Source: Actinomadura oligospora ATCC 43269
Lineage (GTDB): Bacteria; Actinomycetota; Actinomycetes; Streptosporangiales; Streptosporangiaceae
Length of the DNA stretch: 64,000 nucleotides
Direction: 5' to 3'
Assembly (NCBI RefSeq): GCF_000518265.1
Contig: NZ_JADG01000007.1
Location: 124,001-188,000, forward strand
The translations under genes and the position numbers were made by a program. Within the stretch, counting starts at the first letter, position 1. Each line of letters starts with the position of its first letter. Below the pieces are notes generated by a model. The model made no database searches. It was not told the DNA's origin and saw only the letters and a list, made by a program, of their open reading frames with translations. This document shows positions 8,178 to 15,797 of the stretch, piece after piece.

Positions 8178-8783
8178 TCAGCCGCGGGAGAGGACTTCGT
8201 AGCGGACCGGGATGACGCCCGCGCTCATGCCGTCCACCTGCTTCATCGCGGCGGTCGACAGGTCCAGGCAGCGGCCGGACACGAACGGGCCGCGGTCGTT
8301 GATGCGGACGACGACCGACTCGCCGTTGTTCTTGTTGGTCACGCGGACCCTGCTGCCGAACGGGAGCGTCTTGTGCGCGGCGGTCAGCTCGCTCGGGTCG
8401 AACGGCTCGCCGCTCGCCGTCGACTGCCCCTCGCCGTACGAGGACGCCTGGCAGGCGCCGGACGACAGGACGGTGTACTTCGGCTTCTTGGGCTTCGGCT
8501 TGGCCTTGGGCGCCTGGGTGATCTCCACCGGCTGCGGCTCGGGGTCCCGCTTCGCGCCGCGGCTGGCCTTGCTCGGCTTGGCGCGGGGCTTGTCTGCGAG
8601 CGGGGTCTGGGACGGGGTCGTCGGCGGCGGGACGGCGGCCTGGCGCGCCTGCGCCGCGTCGGCGGAGCCGCCGGAGCCGCCTCCCGTCAGGAGCGCCGCG
8701 GCGCCCGCGGCGAGAACGGCGACTGCGAGGCCGGACGCGACCAGGATGGTGCGCAGCCGGAATCGGGGACGGTGCTTACCCAC
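8178..8783 (-). CDS. RlpA-like double-psi beta-barrel cell-wall protein
   Basis: A 201-residue secreted or membrane-anchored protein. It has a basic start, one hydrophobic helix (about 12-33), a Pro/Lys/Ala-rich linker (about 45-105) and a C-terminal RlpA double-psi barrel. The barrel carries ASSYGEGQSTASGEPFD, AAHKTLPFGSRVRVTN and VVRINDRGPFVSGRCLDLS. RlpA proteins bind or cleave denuded glycan strands of peptidoglycan; the conserved His and Asp (AAHKTL, NDRGPF) are present. The GTG start at 8783 matches a GGA site at 8 nt. The long 5' region carries a probable c-di-AMP riboswitch, as is common for actinobacterial wall-remodelling genes. Confidence 0.85.
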   Translation of the reverse strand: MGKHRPRFRLRTILVASGLAVAVLAAGAAALLTGGGSGGSADAAQARQAAVPPPTTPSQTPLADKPRAKPSKASRGAKRDPEPQPVEITQAPKAKPKPKKPKYTVLSSGACQASSYGEGQSTASGEPFDPSELTAAHKTLPFGSRVRVTNKNNGESVVVRINDRGPFVSGRCLDLSTAAMKQVDGMSAGVIPVRYEVLSRG

Positions 8784-8839
8784 GAAGGAGTCCTTTGATC
8801 GGGGACAGGACCCCGGACGTCCGCCGCGCCGTGTTCCGG

Positions 8840-8975
8840 GCGCACGCCGACGACGGCTTCGTCGCTGGTCGCATGCTCCGTGCGGGATGTGCTCGCGCGA
8901 GGGGTTCTCCGCCTCGCGGCCCGCTTTCGGCACCGGTGATTCCACGGGTCCGCCGTTCGGCGGACCGGACGTCCG
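8840..8975 (-). ncRNA. Probable ydaO/yuaA-type c-di-AMP riboswitch
   Basis: On the minus strand, upstream of the RlpA-like gene, are GGCGGACCC (8954-8946), then AATC and GGTGCC, and about 70 nt later GCGACCAGCGACGAAG followed by CGTCGTCGGCGT (8872-8844). These match the order of conserved blocks I recall for ydaO riboswitches: GGGGACCC, AUC, GGUGCC, then CGACAGCUAACC and CGUAGGCGU. Actinobacterial rlpA and rpf genes are known members of this regulon. The exact ends and pairing were not computed. Confidence 0.6.
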
Positions 8976-9267
8976 GCAGTGCGGCTCCCGGCCATCTTCA
9001 GTTGGACGAACCAGAGCTCTCACGCGTGGGGCCGCACACAAGTTCTTGACCGTACGTTGTGATCCGCTTGAAGCAAGCAAAAGGATTGGCTTTGTGGGGT
9101 TTGTCACCCCGTTTTTGTCGCTACGAAGTGGATCTAGTGCGCTGCGTCAAGATTTCGGCCGCCTATCTCGGCGGAATAACAACGGTGTAATTACCCCGGA
9201 CAGGCGAACGGGACGCCCGCGCCGGCGTGGCGCGGACGTCCCGTCGTGGGATGGATCAAGGGACCGC
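8976..9267. other. Promoter region of the RlpA-like gene, with terminator of the next gene
   Basis: A relatively AT-rich stretch for this genome (about 9040-9190) lies upstream of the probable riboswitch and presumably holds its promoter, although no confident -35/-10 pair was picked. Its left end reads into the riboswitch and its right end holds the hairpin at 9209-9243. No gene was seen. Confidence 0.4.
9209..9243 (-). terminator. Hairpin terminator after the Gly/Pro-rich secreted protein gene
   Basis: CGGGACG...CGTCCCG encloses a second complementary pair CGCGCC/GGCGCG with a GGCGT loop, giving a long nearly continuous stem. It lies 25 bp beyond the stop of the minus-strand secreted protein gene. 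There is no strong T-run. Confidence 0.55.
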
Positions 9268-10530
9268 CTAGTGCGAGCCCTTCAGGCCGGGCAGGCCGCC
9301 CAGGTTGGCCGGCGACGCTCCGCCGTTCAGGCTCTTCAGCACGTCCCCGAGGACGGGGACCGGCGGGAGCTCCGAGGGCGCCTGCGCGCCCCGCTCGGGC
9401 GACGCGACGCGCTCGTTCGAGGTGCCGCGCTCGTTCGACGTGGCGCGGCGCATCCCGGACTCCCCGCCACCCTTGAGGCCGTTCAGTATGCCGGTCAGCC
9501 CGCTCAGGAGGTTCCCGCCGAGCGGGGTCTCCTTCTTCACGTCCGGGCCCTCGGAGTCCGACTCCTCGCCCTGCCTCGGGTTCGGGTTCGGGCTCCGGTC
9601 ACCGGCGGACACCCGCTCGCCCCAGGGCTGCTGCTGGGACGACGGCGGCATCATGCCCTCGCCGGGCTCCAGGACGTCGTCCGTCGTCTCGTCGGAGCCG
9701 TCCCGCGGACCGGCCAGGCGGTCACCCGGGCCGCCCGGGCCGAACGGCATGCCCTGCTGCCCGCCGGGCCTGCCCAGCTGACCGGGGCGTCCACCCAGGC
9801 CCTGCTGACCCTGCTGGCCGGGCCTGCCGGGCCGCGGGGCCTGCCCCTGGTTCTTCGAATTGAGCTTGCCCAGGAGCGGGCCCACCAGCGGGATCGCGTC
9901 GAACGGGCCCCCTGTGGCCTCATCGGGCTCCGGGTCCGCGATGACGCGCTCGGCGGCGGCGCGGCCCCTCGGCTGGTGCGGCACCGCGTGGCCCGCGTGC
10001 CCGGCCTGGCCGTTCGGAACCGCGTGCCCCTGGTGCCCCGGAACGTGCGGAAGGACGTGGCCCCTGTGCCCGGGGACGTGCGGGACGACGTGCCCGGCGT
10101 GGCCCGGACGCTGGACGCGGCCGGGCGTCGGGACCGGATGGCGCGGGTCCGTCAGGCCCGAGGGGCCCGCGTGGATCGAGTGGACCGGCGTCGCGAGCGG
10201 GCCGCGCGGGGCGACGCCGTTCGCCGGGCCGAGCGGACGGCCGGGCATGCCGAGCTGGCCGCCGGGCAGGTTCGCGCCGGGCGCCATGCCGGGACGCGGC
10301 ATGTGCGCGCCCGACCCGGACATGTCGACGCCGGGCATGTTCACGCCGGGCATCGGGGCGTGCGGCACGGGCGCGCCGTGCTGGCCGCCGCCGGGCGCGC
10401 CCGGGATGGGCACGGGCGTCGCGAGTGTGCGGCCGCCGTCGGCGAACGCCGGCCCGGACAGGGTGGCCACGGCGACGCAGAGCGGCGTGAATGCGGCGGC
10501 CCTGATCAGGCTCCGCGCGGAACGGTTCAT
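9268..10530 (-). CDS. Secreted Gly/Pro/His-rich low-complexity protein
   Basis: A 420-residue protein with a clear signal peptide (MNRSARSLIRAAAFTPLCV, hydrophobic core, then cleavage near GPAFADGG) and no other membrane helix. The mature part is low complexity. It contains GMP-rich repeats, a His-rich block of imperfect repeats of the GHxGHxVPHVPGH type (about residues 140-185), Gly/Gln-rich spacers and a more ordered end containing NLLSGLTGILNGLKGG and PVPVLGDVLKSLNG. The His-rich block could bind metal ions, and the end resembles segments of actinomycete surface proteins, but no family was recognised. The ATG at 10530 has GGGGGA about 5 nt upstream. Confidence 0.65.
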   Translation of the reverse strand: MNRSARSLIRAAAFTPLCVAVATLSGPAFADGGRTLATPVPIPGAPGGGQHGAPVPHAPMPGVNMPGVDMSGSGAHMPRPGMAPGANLPGGQLGMPGRPLGPANGVAPRGPLATPVHSIHAGPSGLTDPRHPVPTPGRVQRPGHAGHVVPHVPGHRGHVLPHVPGHQGHAVPNGQAGHAGHAVPHQPRGRAAAERVIADPEPDEATGGPFDAIPLVGPLLGKLNSKNQGQAPRPGRPGQQGQQGLGGRPGQLGRPGGQQGMPFGPGGPGDRLAGPRDGSDETTDDVLEPGEGMMPPSSQQQPWGERVSAGDRSPNPNPRQGEESDSEGPDVKKETPLGGNLLSGLTGILNGLKGGGESGMRRATSNERGTSNERVASPERGAQAPSELPPVPVLGDVLKSLNGGASPANLGGLPGLKGSH

Positions 10531-10796
10531 GTTTCCCCCGGTTGTCGGATTGATCCTGCACGGCCGGGGCGCATCGGTCCCCTGTGAGCCGTCCGGTGAC
10601 GTGCACCGGCTTTCCGGTCGGGGACGTTAGTACAGCCGATGGCCGAGCACAGCTCTTTCCCGAAGGAAGTCGAGTGGCGCGGGAATGATCGAGTGAAAGG
10701 ACTGGACCGCTTCAGGCGCGTCCGTTATGAAGTGACATCTTCGGCATTTCAGCACGCTTCGCCAAAATGTTTTTGCGTTTCCATGGCCGAGAAAGC
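10531..10796. other. Intergenic region upstream of the secreted-protein gene
   Basis: This holds the promoter of the minus-strand secreted protein gene and ends at the terminator of the di-iron protein gene. A long AT-richer stretch (about 10690-10790) is the likely promoter area. No gene or strong repeat was seen. Confidence 0.4.
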
Positions 10797-10800
10797 GGAA

Positions 10801-10830
10801 CGGGGACGCCGAAACGGCGTCCCCGCTTTT
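10801..10830 (-). terminator. Strong intrinsic terminator after the di-iron protein gene
   Basis: CGGGGACGCCG, loop AAA, CGGCGTCCCCG forms a perfect 11-bp GC stem (10801-10825), flanked by CTTTT on the plus strand and by a pyrimidine-rich run on the minus strand. It lies about 50 bp past the stop of the minus-strand gene and would work in both directions. Confidence 0.8.
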
Positions 10831-10878
10831 AACCGTCCTTACCCCGGCGGTGGTCTTCCCTTCCGCCGGGGAGCCGTC

Positions 10879-11985
10879 CTACGCACCCTCGCCGAGGGAG
10901 ATCGCCTCGTCCACCTCGGTGCGGCGGGCGGCGAGCTCGCTCTCGTAGCGTTCGCGGTCGACGGCCTCGGCGATGTCCTCGTCCTGCTTCATGAGCGCCT
11001 CGAGGTCGGCCTTGGCGTTGTCGAGGACGCCCATGTCGAGATAGGCCGCCTGCACCTTCTCACCCCAGAGTCCGACGTCCTTCACGCACGGGACGATCCG
11101 GGAGAACAGGAGCGACTGGTAGAGCGTGTACATGTCGGAGTTGTTGACGTACTCCATGCACTTGTCGACCGGCATGCCGAGCGTTTCGAAGACCTCCCGG
11201 CCCTTGAACCGGTCGCGCATCAGGTAGCAGCCCTCGACCACGAACTCCTCGCGCTCGGCGCGCTCCTTCTCGGTGAGCTCGGCGTAGAAGTCGCGGAGCG
11301 CGAGCCGTCCGAACGCGACGTGCCGCGCCTCGTCCTGCATGACGTACGCGAGCAGCTGCTTGACCAGCGGGTTGGTCGACATGTCCCGGTACAACCCGAA
11401 CGCGGCGAGCGCGAGGCCCTCGATCAGCACCTGCATGCCGAGGTAGGGCAGGTCCCAGCGGGAGTCCTCCAGCGACTCGGCGAGCAGCTTCGCCAGGTCC
11501 TGGTTGATGGGGTAGTACATGCCGATCTTCTCGCGCAGGAACCGCGAGTACAGCTCCACGTGCCGCGCCTCGTCCATGGTCTGCGTGGCGGCGTAGAACT
11601 TGGAGTCCAGGTCGGGGACCGACTGGACGATCCGCGCCGACACGTTCAGCGCGCCCTGCTCACCGTGCAGGAACTGGCTGAACAGCCACGCGCCCTGGTG
11701 GCGTCCGAACTCGTCCCGCTCGGCCTGCGACATCCTGTCCCAGATGTCGGAGCCGACGAGCGGGTTGAACTGCTCGGGCAGGCCGGCGACGTTGTCGGGA
11801 TCGACCTCGATGTCCCAGTCGATGCGCTTCTGCGCGTCCCACTGCTTGTCCTTGCCCTTCTGGTACAGGTTCAGCAGCCGGTCGCGGCCGTCGTCGTACT
11901 CCCAGGTGAACCGGGCGTCGCCGGACATCGGGACGTCCCAGGTCTCCTTCGGGACGGGCGAGACGTAGAAGTCGTACGAGGTCAT
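10879..11985 (-). CDS. Ferritin-like di-iron oxygenase-type protein
   Basis: A 368-residue helical protein with carboxylate di-iron ligands in two halves: Glu in LHGEQGALN, then DEARHVELY (ExxH), Glu in VLIEGLALAAF, then DEARHVAFG (ExxH). This is the E, ExxH, E, ExxH pattern of ferritin-like oxygenases and ribonucleotide reductase R2 relatives. No targeting signal is seen, so it is probably soluble. The substrate is unknown; hydroxylation, N-oxygenation or desaturation are possible for the fold. ATG 11985 has GGGAGG 5 nt upstream; the longer open frame is not supported. A 29-bp inverted repeat lies just upstream. Confidence 0.8.
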   Translation of the reverse strand: MTSYDFYVSPVPKETWDVPMSGDARFTWEYDDGRDRLLNLYQKGKDKQWDAQKRIDWDIEVDPDNVAGLPEQFNPLVGSDIWDRMSQAERDEFGRHQGAWLFSQFLHGEQGALNVSARIVQSVPDLDSKFYAATQTMDEARHVELYSRFLREKIGMYYPINQDLAKLLAESLEDSRWDLPYLGMQVLIEGLALAAFGLYRDMSTNPLVKQLLAYVMQDEARHVAFGRLALRDFYAELTEKERAEREEFVVEGCYLMRDRFKGREVFETLGMPVDKCMEYVNNSDMYTLYQSLLFSRIVPCVKDVGLWGEKVQAAYLDMGVLDNAKADLEALMKQDEDIAEAVDRERYESELAARRTEVDEAISLGEGA

Positions 11986-12341
11986 GCCAACCTCCCGGGA
12001 GGGGCCTCCCGCGGACCTCGGCGACCGCGGGTCGGCGCGGGGTGGTGCCGCCCACCGCTTTACATCACTTCGTAACATGTAAAGCACCCGGCGAACAGAC
12101 CCATTTCCCTCCGTCCGGAACCCGCTCCGGCGGCCACGGCGAAAGCCGCGGCGGGCCGGAGGCGACGCGGACGGTAACACTGAGCTGCTCGTTCTCGCTG
12201 TCCATTCTGGGGGCCTCGCGCCCCGGGCGGACGGATCCGACGCCCCTGGTCCGCCGTCGGCCACATGGGCATGACAAACGGAAAGGGACGCGACAGGAAA
12301 TACTGGACTCGAGGGACCTGACCGAGCGACGGAAGCGGGCC
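11986..12341. other. Divergent promoter region of the di-iron protein and kinase genes
   Basis: A 356-bp divergent region. It contains the 29-bp inverted repeat at 12057-12085 (annotated separately), and no other conserved element was picked out. Open frames crossing it are unlikely to be genes. Confidence 0.4.
12057..12085. promoter_or_regulatory. 29-bp inverted repeat, probable operator
   Basis: GCTTTACAT (12057-12065) and ATGTAAAGC (12077-12085) are perfect 9-bp arms separated by 11 bp, so their centres are 20 bp, about two helical turns, apart. The repeat is AT-rich in a GC-rich genome and sits 72 bp upstream of the di-iron protein start. This is what a dimeric or tetrameric regulator site would look like. 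Confidence 0.6.
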
Positions 12342-13604
12342 ATGAGCGGGCTGTTCAAGGAGACGATCGCGGGCGACGACCCGGGGAGATCCCGGGTGCG
12401 CCGCGCGTTCTGGGCCTCGTTCGGGCTGATCTACCTGGTTCCGGTGGTCAAGGTCGTCAGCGGGTACGCCGGCCTGCGGCTGGTGCTGGCGGCGCTCGCG
12501 CTGGTCCTGTACGTCACGGTGTACATGGCCACGCCGCTGACCATGACGAGCTGGATGGAGCCGCCGCGCCGCCTCACCCACGCGCTGGTCGCCCTGTTCG
12601 CGGCGCTGTGCGCCGGGCTGCCGTTCGCGTTCGGCTCCGCCTGGGTCGGGATGCCGATCTACCTGTCGATCCTCGTGGCGATGTCGCTGCCGCTGCGGAC
12701 CGTCCCGTACGGCGTGGCCGCGGCGGCCCTGGTCGCCGTCGTCCAGTGCTGGTGGCTCGACGTCGGCCGGGACGGGCTGCTGACGATCACGATGACGACG
12801 CTGTCGCTCGGCCTGTTCATGTTCGCCTTCCGGCACGCCCGGACGCTCGTCGCGCAGCTCCGCGAGGCGCGCGCCGAGGCGACCCGGCTCGCCGCCGCCA
12901 ACGAGCGGCTGCGCATCGCCCGCGACCTGCACGACCTGCTCGGGCACAGCCTCTCCCTGATCGTCCTGAAGAGCGAGCTGGCGCGGCGGATGGCCGCCCG
13001 CGACGTCGACCGCGCGATCGCCGAGGTCAACGACATCGAGTCGGTCGCGCGGGAGGCGCTGCGCGACGTCCGCGCCACGATCTCCGGCTACCGGCGGCGC
13101 GACCTGTCCGGGGAGCTGGACGGCGCGCGGGCCGTGCTCACCGCCGCCGGGATCGAGCCGGTCGTCCGCACCTCCGGCACCCCGCTCCCGGACGAGGCGG
13201 ACGGCCTGTTCGGCTGGGCCGTCCGCGAGGCGGTCACCAACGTCGTCCGGCACTCCCGCGCGAAGCGCTGCGAGATCGTCGTCGGCCGGGAGCCGGGCGG
13301 ACGCCGCGATCCGGGGTCCGCCGTGCTGTCGGTCACCGACGACGGGACGGCGTCCGAGGCCGCCTTCGTCCCGGGCAACGGCCTCACCGGGCTCGCCGAG
13401 CGCATCGACGCGGCGGGCGGAACCGTGACCGCCCGGCCGCGTCCGTCGGGCGGCTTCGCGGTGACCGCGCGGCTGCCGCTCACCTCGTCGTCCGGCGCCC
13501 CGGAGTCGTCGTCCGGCTGCGGTCCGGGGCGTCCGCCCGCGAACGGGACCGGTTCGACGGGCGACGGCGGGGACTCCCGGCCGGCAGTAGGGTCTGCGTC
13601 GTGA
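12342..13604 (+). CDS. Sensor histidine kinase, DesK/LytS-like (HisKA_3)
   Basis: A 420-residue membrane kinase. About five or six hydrophobic helices occupy residues 25-165. A coiled linker leads to the HisKA_3 dimerisation helix with the phospho-acceptor His 197 in RIARDLHDLLGHSLSL. The HATPase domain has an N-box (AVREAVTNVVRHS) and a glycine-rich GNGLTGLAERI. The C-terminus ends in a disordered Ser/Gly tail. It is of the small NarL-partner class that includes membrane-fluidity sensors. The ATG at 12342 has only a weak GGAAG upstream; it begins just before the first helix. The stop overlaps the regulator start (GTGA). Confidence 0.85.
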   Translation: MSGLFKETIAGDDPGRSRVRRAFWASFGLIYLVPVVKVVSGYAGLRLVLAALALVLYVTVYMATPLTMTSWMEPPRRLTHALVALFAALCAGLPFAFGSAWVGMPIYLSILVAMSLPLRTVPYGVAAAALVAVVQCWWLDVGRDGLLTITMTTLSLGLFMFAFRHARTLVAQLREARAEATRLAAANERLRIARDLHDLLGHSLSLIVLKSELARRMAARDVDRAIAEVNDIESVAREALRDVRATISGYRRRDLSGELDGARAVLTAAGIEPVVRTSGTPLPDEADGLFGWAVREAVTNVVRHSRAKRCEIVVGREPGGRRDPGSAVLSVTDDGTASEAAFVPGNGLTGLAERIDAAGGTVTARPRPSGGFAVTARLPLTSSSGAPESSSGCGPGRPPANGTGSTGDGGDSRPAVGSAS

Positions 13605-14206
13605 TCCGGGTCATGCTGGCGGAGGACCAGCGCATGGTGCGCGGCGCCCTGGCCACGCTGCTCGGTCTCGAGGACGACCTGGAGGTGGTCGCCGAGGCCT
13701 CGGGCGGCGTCGAGGCGGTGCTGCTCGCCCAGCGCGAGCGGCCCGACGTCGCGTTGCTGGACATCGAGCTGCCCGGCAAGGACGGCCCGGCCGCCGCGGC
13801 GGAGATCCGGGCCGCCGTCCCGTCCTGCCGGGTGATGATCCTGACCACATTCGGCCGTCCCGGATACCTGTGCCGCGCCATGGAGGCCGGCGCCTCGGCC
13901 TTCCTGGTGAAGGACGGTCCGGGGCGGGAGCTCGCCGACGCGATCCGCCGCGTGGTCGCGGGCGAGCGCGTGATCGACCCGAACCTCGCCGCCAGCGCGC
14001 TGGACCCGGACGCCGGCCCCCTCTCCCCGCACGAGCGGGACGTCCTCGCGGCGGGCGCGGACGGCTCGTCCGTCGCCGACATCGCCGCGCGGCTGCGCCT
14101 GCCGGAGGACACGGCCCGCGACCGCCTCTCGTCCGCGATCGACAAGGTGGGGGCGCGTGACCGCGTCGAGGCCGTCCGCACCGCCCGGGCGCGGGGATGG
14201 CTCTGA
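13601..14206 (+). CDS. NarL/DesR-like response regulator
   Basis: A 201-residue regulator. The receiver domain (1-120) has an acidic pair, the phospho-acceptor Asp 54 in LLDIELPG and Lys in FLVKDG. The C-terminal LuxR-type helix-turn-helix (about 140-200) is divergent, with LSPHERDVLAAGADG and SVADIAARLRLPEDTARDRL. The GTG start overlaps the kinase stop by 4 nt, showing translational coupling and a kinase-regulator pair. The stop overlaps the next gene by 10 nt, so the esterase lipoprotein may be in the same transcript. Confidence 0.9.
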   Translation: MIRVMLAEDQRMVRGALATLLGLEDDLEVVAEASGGVEAVLLAQRERPDVALLDIELPGKDGPAAAAEIRAAVPSCRVMILTTFGRPGYLCRAMEAGASAFLVKDGPGRELADAIRRVVAGERVIDPNLAASALDPDAGPLSPHERDVLAAGADGSSVADIAARLRLPEDTARDRLSSAIDKVGARDRVEAVRTARARGWL

Positions 14207-15450
14207 GCCCCCGTGACCACCGGGCCCCCGCGTGGGGGCCCCACCGAGCGGCGACCGCACCCGGCCGCCGCCCGCCCGTCCGCCGCGCGGGGTCGCGGGT
14301 CGGCGCGCTGCTCCTCGCCGGGGCGCTGGTCGCGGCCTGCCACAGCGGCGACCCGGGGACGATCAAGGCGACGCCGGTCGGGCCCGCCCCGGCCGTGCCG
14401 CGCTGGGCCAGCATCGGCTGCGCCGGCGGGACGATCACCACCGGGCGGCACCGGTTCCAGGGGCGCGACTTCCTCGTGAAGGTCCCGGACAGGCGGCGGA
14501 AGGACCCGCAGGACAGCGGCCCCATGCCGCTGATCCTCGACCTGCACGGGCTGGGCTCGTCCGGGTTCGAGCAGGCGGTCTACGGACGGCTCGGCGACGC
14601 GGGTCCCGCGCGCGGGTTCGTCGTCGTCGAACCCGACGGCGCGCCCGGCCGGGCCGGCTGGAGGCTTCCCGGCATGCCGGACGGCCACGCCGACATCGGC
14701 TACGTGAGCGCGCTGCTCGACCACCTGGAGAAGGGCCTCTGCCTGGACCGGCGGCGCGAGTTCGCGGCGGGCTTCTCCAACGGCGCGGGCCTCGCGACCG
14801 CGCTGGTCTGCGGCCTCGGCGGACGGCTCGCCGGGGTCGCCGCCGTCTCCGGGCTGAACCTGACCCGGCCCTGCGCGCGGCCCACGCCCACCACGATCGT
14901 CGCGTTCCACGGCACGTCCGACCCGGTCGTCCCGTACGGGGGCGGCGAGCCGTTCGGCGGCCGGCGGTCGCTGGTCCCGTCGTGGATGGTCCCGGCGGAC
15001 GGGTCGTTCGACCTGCCGTCCGTGTCGGCCTCGGCGGCGGCCTGGGGGCGCGCGTTCAGCTGCGGGAAGACGGTCTCGGCGGAGCCCGCGTCCGGCGTCC
15101 GGCGCCGCACCTGGACGGCCTGTCGCCGCGACGCGCGGGTGGACCTCTACACGGTCAGCGGCGCGGGCCACGCCTGGCCCGGTTCCCTGGCCGTGGGGGC
15201 GGGCCCGTCCACGAAGAAGATCGACGCGACCGCCGTCACACTGGACGCCTTCGCGAACGGCGTCCTGCGCCACGGCTTCCGGCACCTCCCCCCGACCGCC
15301 GGCGTCACCGGCGCGGACGGCCCGCGCGGAACCGACGACCATGACGGAATCGGCGAACGCGACGCGGGAGGCGAACGCGCCGGACGCCCCCCGGCCCCGT
15401 CCGCACCACCCGAGAAACCCACGTCCCCAGACCCGAACGCCTCCCCCTGA
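14197..15450 (+). CDS. Lipoprotein esterase of the PHB-depolymerase/feruloyl-esterase (LpqC-like) type
   Basis: A 417-residue secreted lipoprotein: Arg-rich start, hydrophobic core and lipobox ALVAAC (Cys 48). The alpha/beta-hydrolase domain carries the nucleophile Ser 194 in GFSNG, an Asp in HGTSDPVV and a His in GAGHAWPG, all typical of carbohydrate-esterase-1/PHB-depolymerase proteins such as mycobacterial LpqC. It probably releases acyl or phenolic groups from extracellular polymers. The tail of about 60 residues is Pro/Asp-rich. The start overlaps the regulator gene by 10 nt, which places it in the two-component operon. Confidence 0.8.
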   Translation: MALSPRDHRAPAWGPHRAATAPGRRPPVRRAGSRVGALLLAGALVAACHSGDPGTIKATPVGPAPAVPRWASIGCAGGTITTGRHRFQGRDFLVKVPDRRRKDPQDSGPMPLILDLHGLGSSGFEQAVYGRLGDAGPARGFVVVEPDGAPGRAGWRLPGMPDGHADIGYVSALLDHLEKGLCLDRRREFAAGFSNGAGLATALVCGLGGRLAGVAAVSGLNLTRPCARPTPTTIVAFHGTSDPVVPYGGGEPFGGRRSLVPSWMVPADGSFDLPSVSASAAAWGRAFSCGKTVSAEPASGVRRRTWTACRRDARVDLYTVSGAGHAWPGSLAVGAGPSTKKIDATAVTLDAFANGVLRHGFRHLPPTAGVTGADGPRGTDDHDGIGERDAGGERAGRPPAPSAPPEKPTSPDPNASP

Positions 15451-15797
15451 GTACCCCGCCCAGTCATCAGGGCGAAGGGCGGAGCCTCGTTGGAGAACGG
15501 TCAGCCGGGAGACGAACGCACGGGTGTCGGTCGAGGTCCGTGCGCATAGAGGCGCAGGTCGCGGGACCCGCGCGCAAAAGGCGTGCGCGCGGAGGCGCAG
15601 GTCGCGGGCGTGCCCGCGGGCGGCCGGTCGGGGGCGTGCGCCGCGGAGGTGCAGGTCGAGGGTGTGCGGGTGGAGGCGCAGGTCGCGGGACCCGCGCGCA
15701 AAAGGCGTGCGCGCGAAGGCGCAGGTCGCGGGCGTGTCCGCGGGTGGCCGGTCGGGGGGTGCGCGGAGGCGCAGGTCGGAGGGTGTGGGGGTGGGGG
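15451..15797. other. Repeat-filled intergenic region between convergent genes
   Basis: This 347-bp stretch between the esterase and TetR genes is almost entirely the 124-bp direct duplication described separately. Frames on both strands are open through it, but their Arg/Ala-rich products follow repeat phase and are not genes. Confidence 0.6.
15549..15796. repeat. 124-bp tandem duplication with six GAGGCGCAGGTCG motifs
   Basis: A unit at 15549-15672 is repeated at 15673-15796, with identical central blocks such as CGCGCGCAAAAGGCGTGCGC. Each unit holds three copies of a 13-bp motif, GAGGCGCAGGTCG or a near variant. The second copy ends at the 3' end of the TetR gene. Confidence 0.75.

Noticed and set aside
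15549..15796. CRISPR-like array from six short motifs
   Set aside because: Spacings are irregular (43, 52, 29 ... bp) and follow a 124-bp duplication, and the spacers are themselves duplicated.
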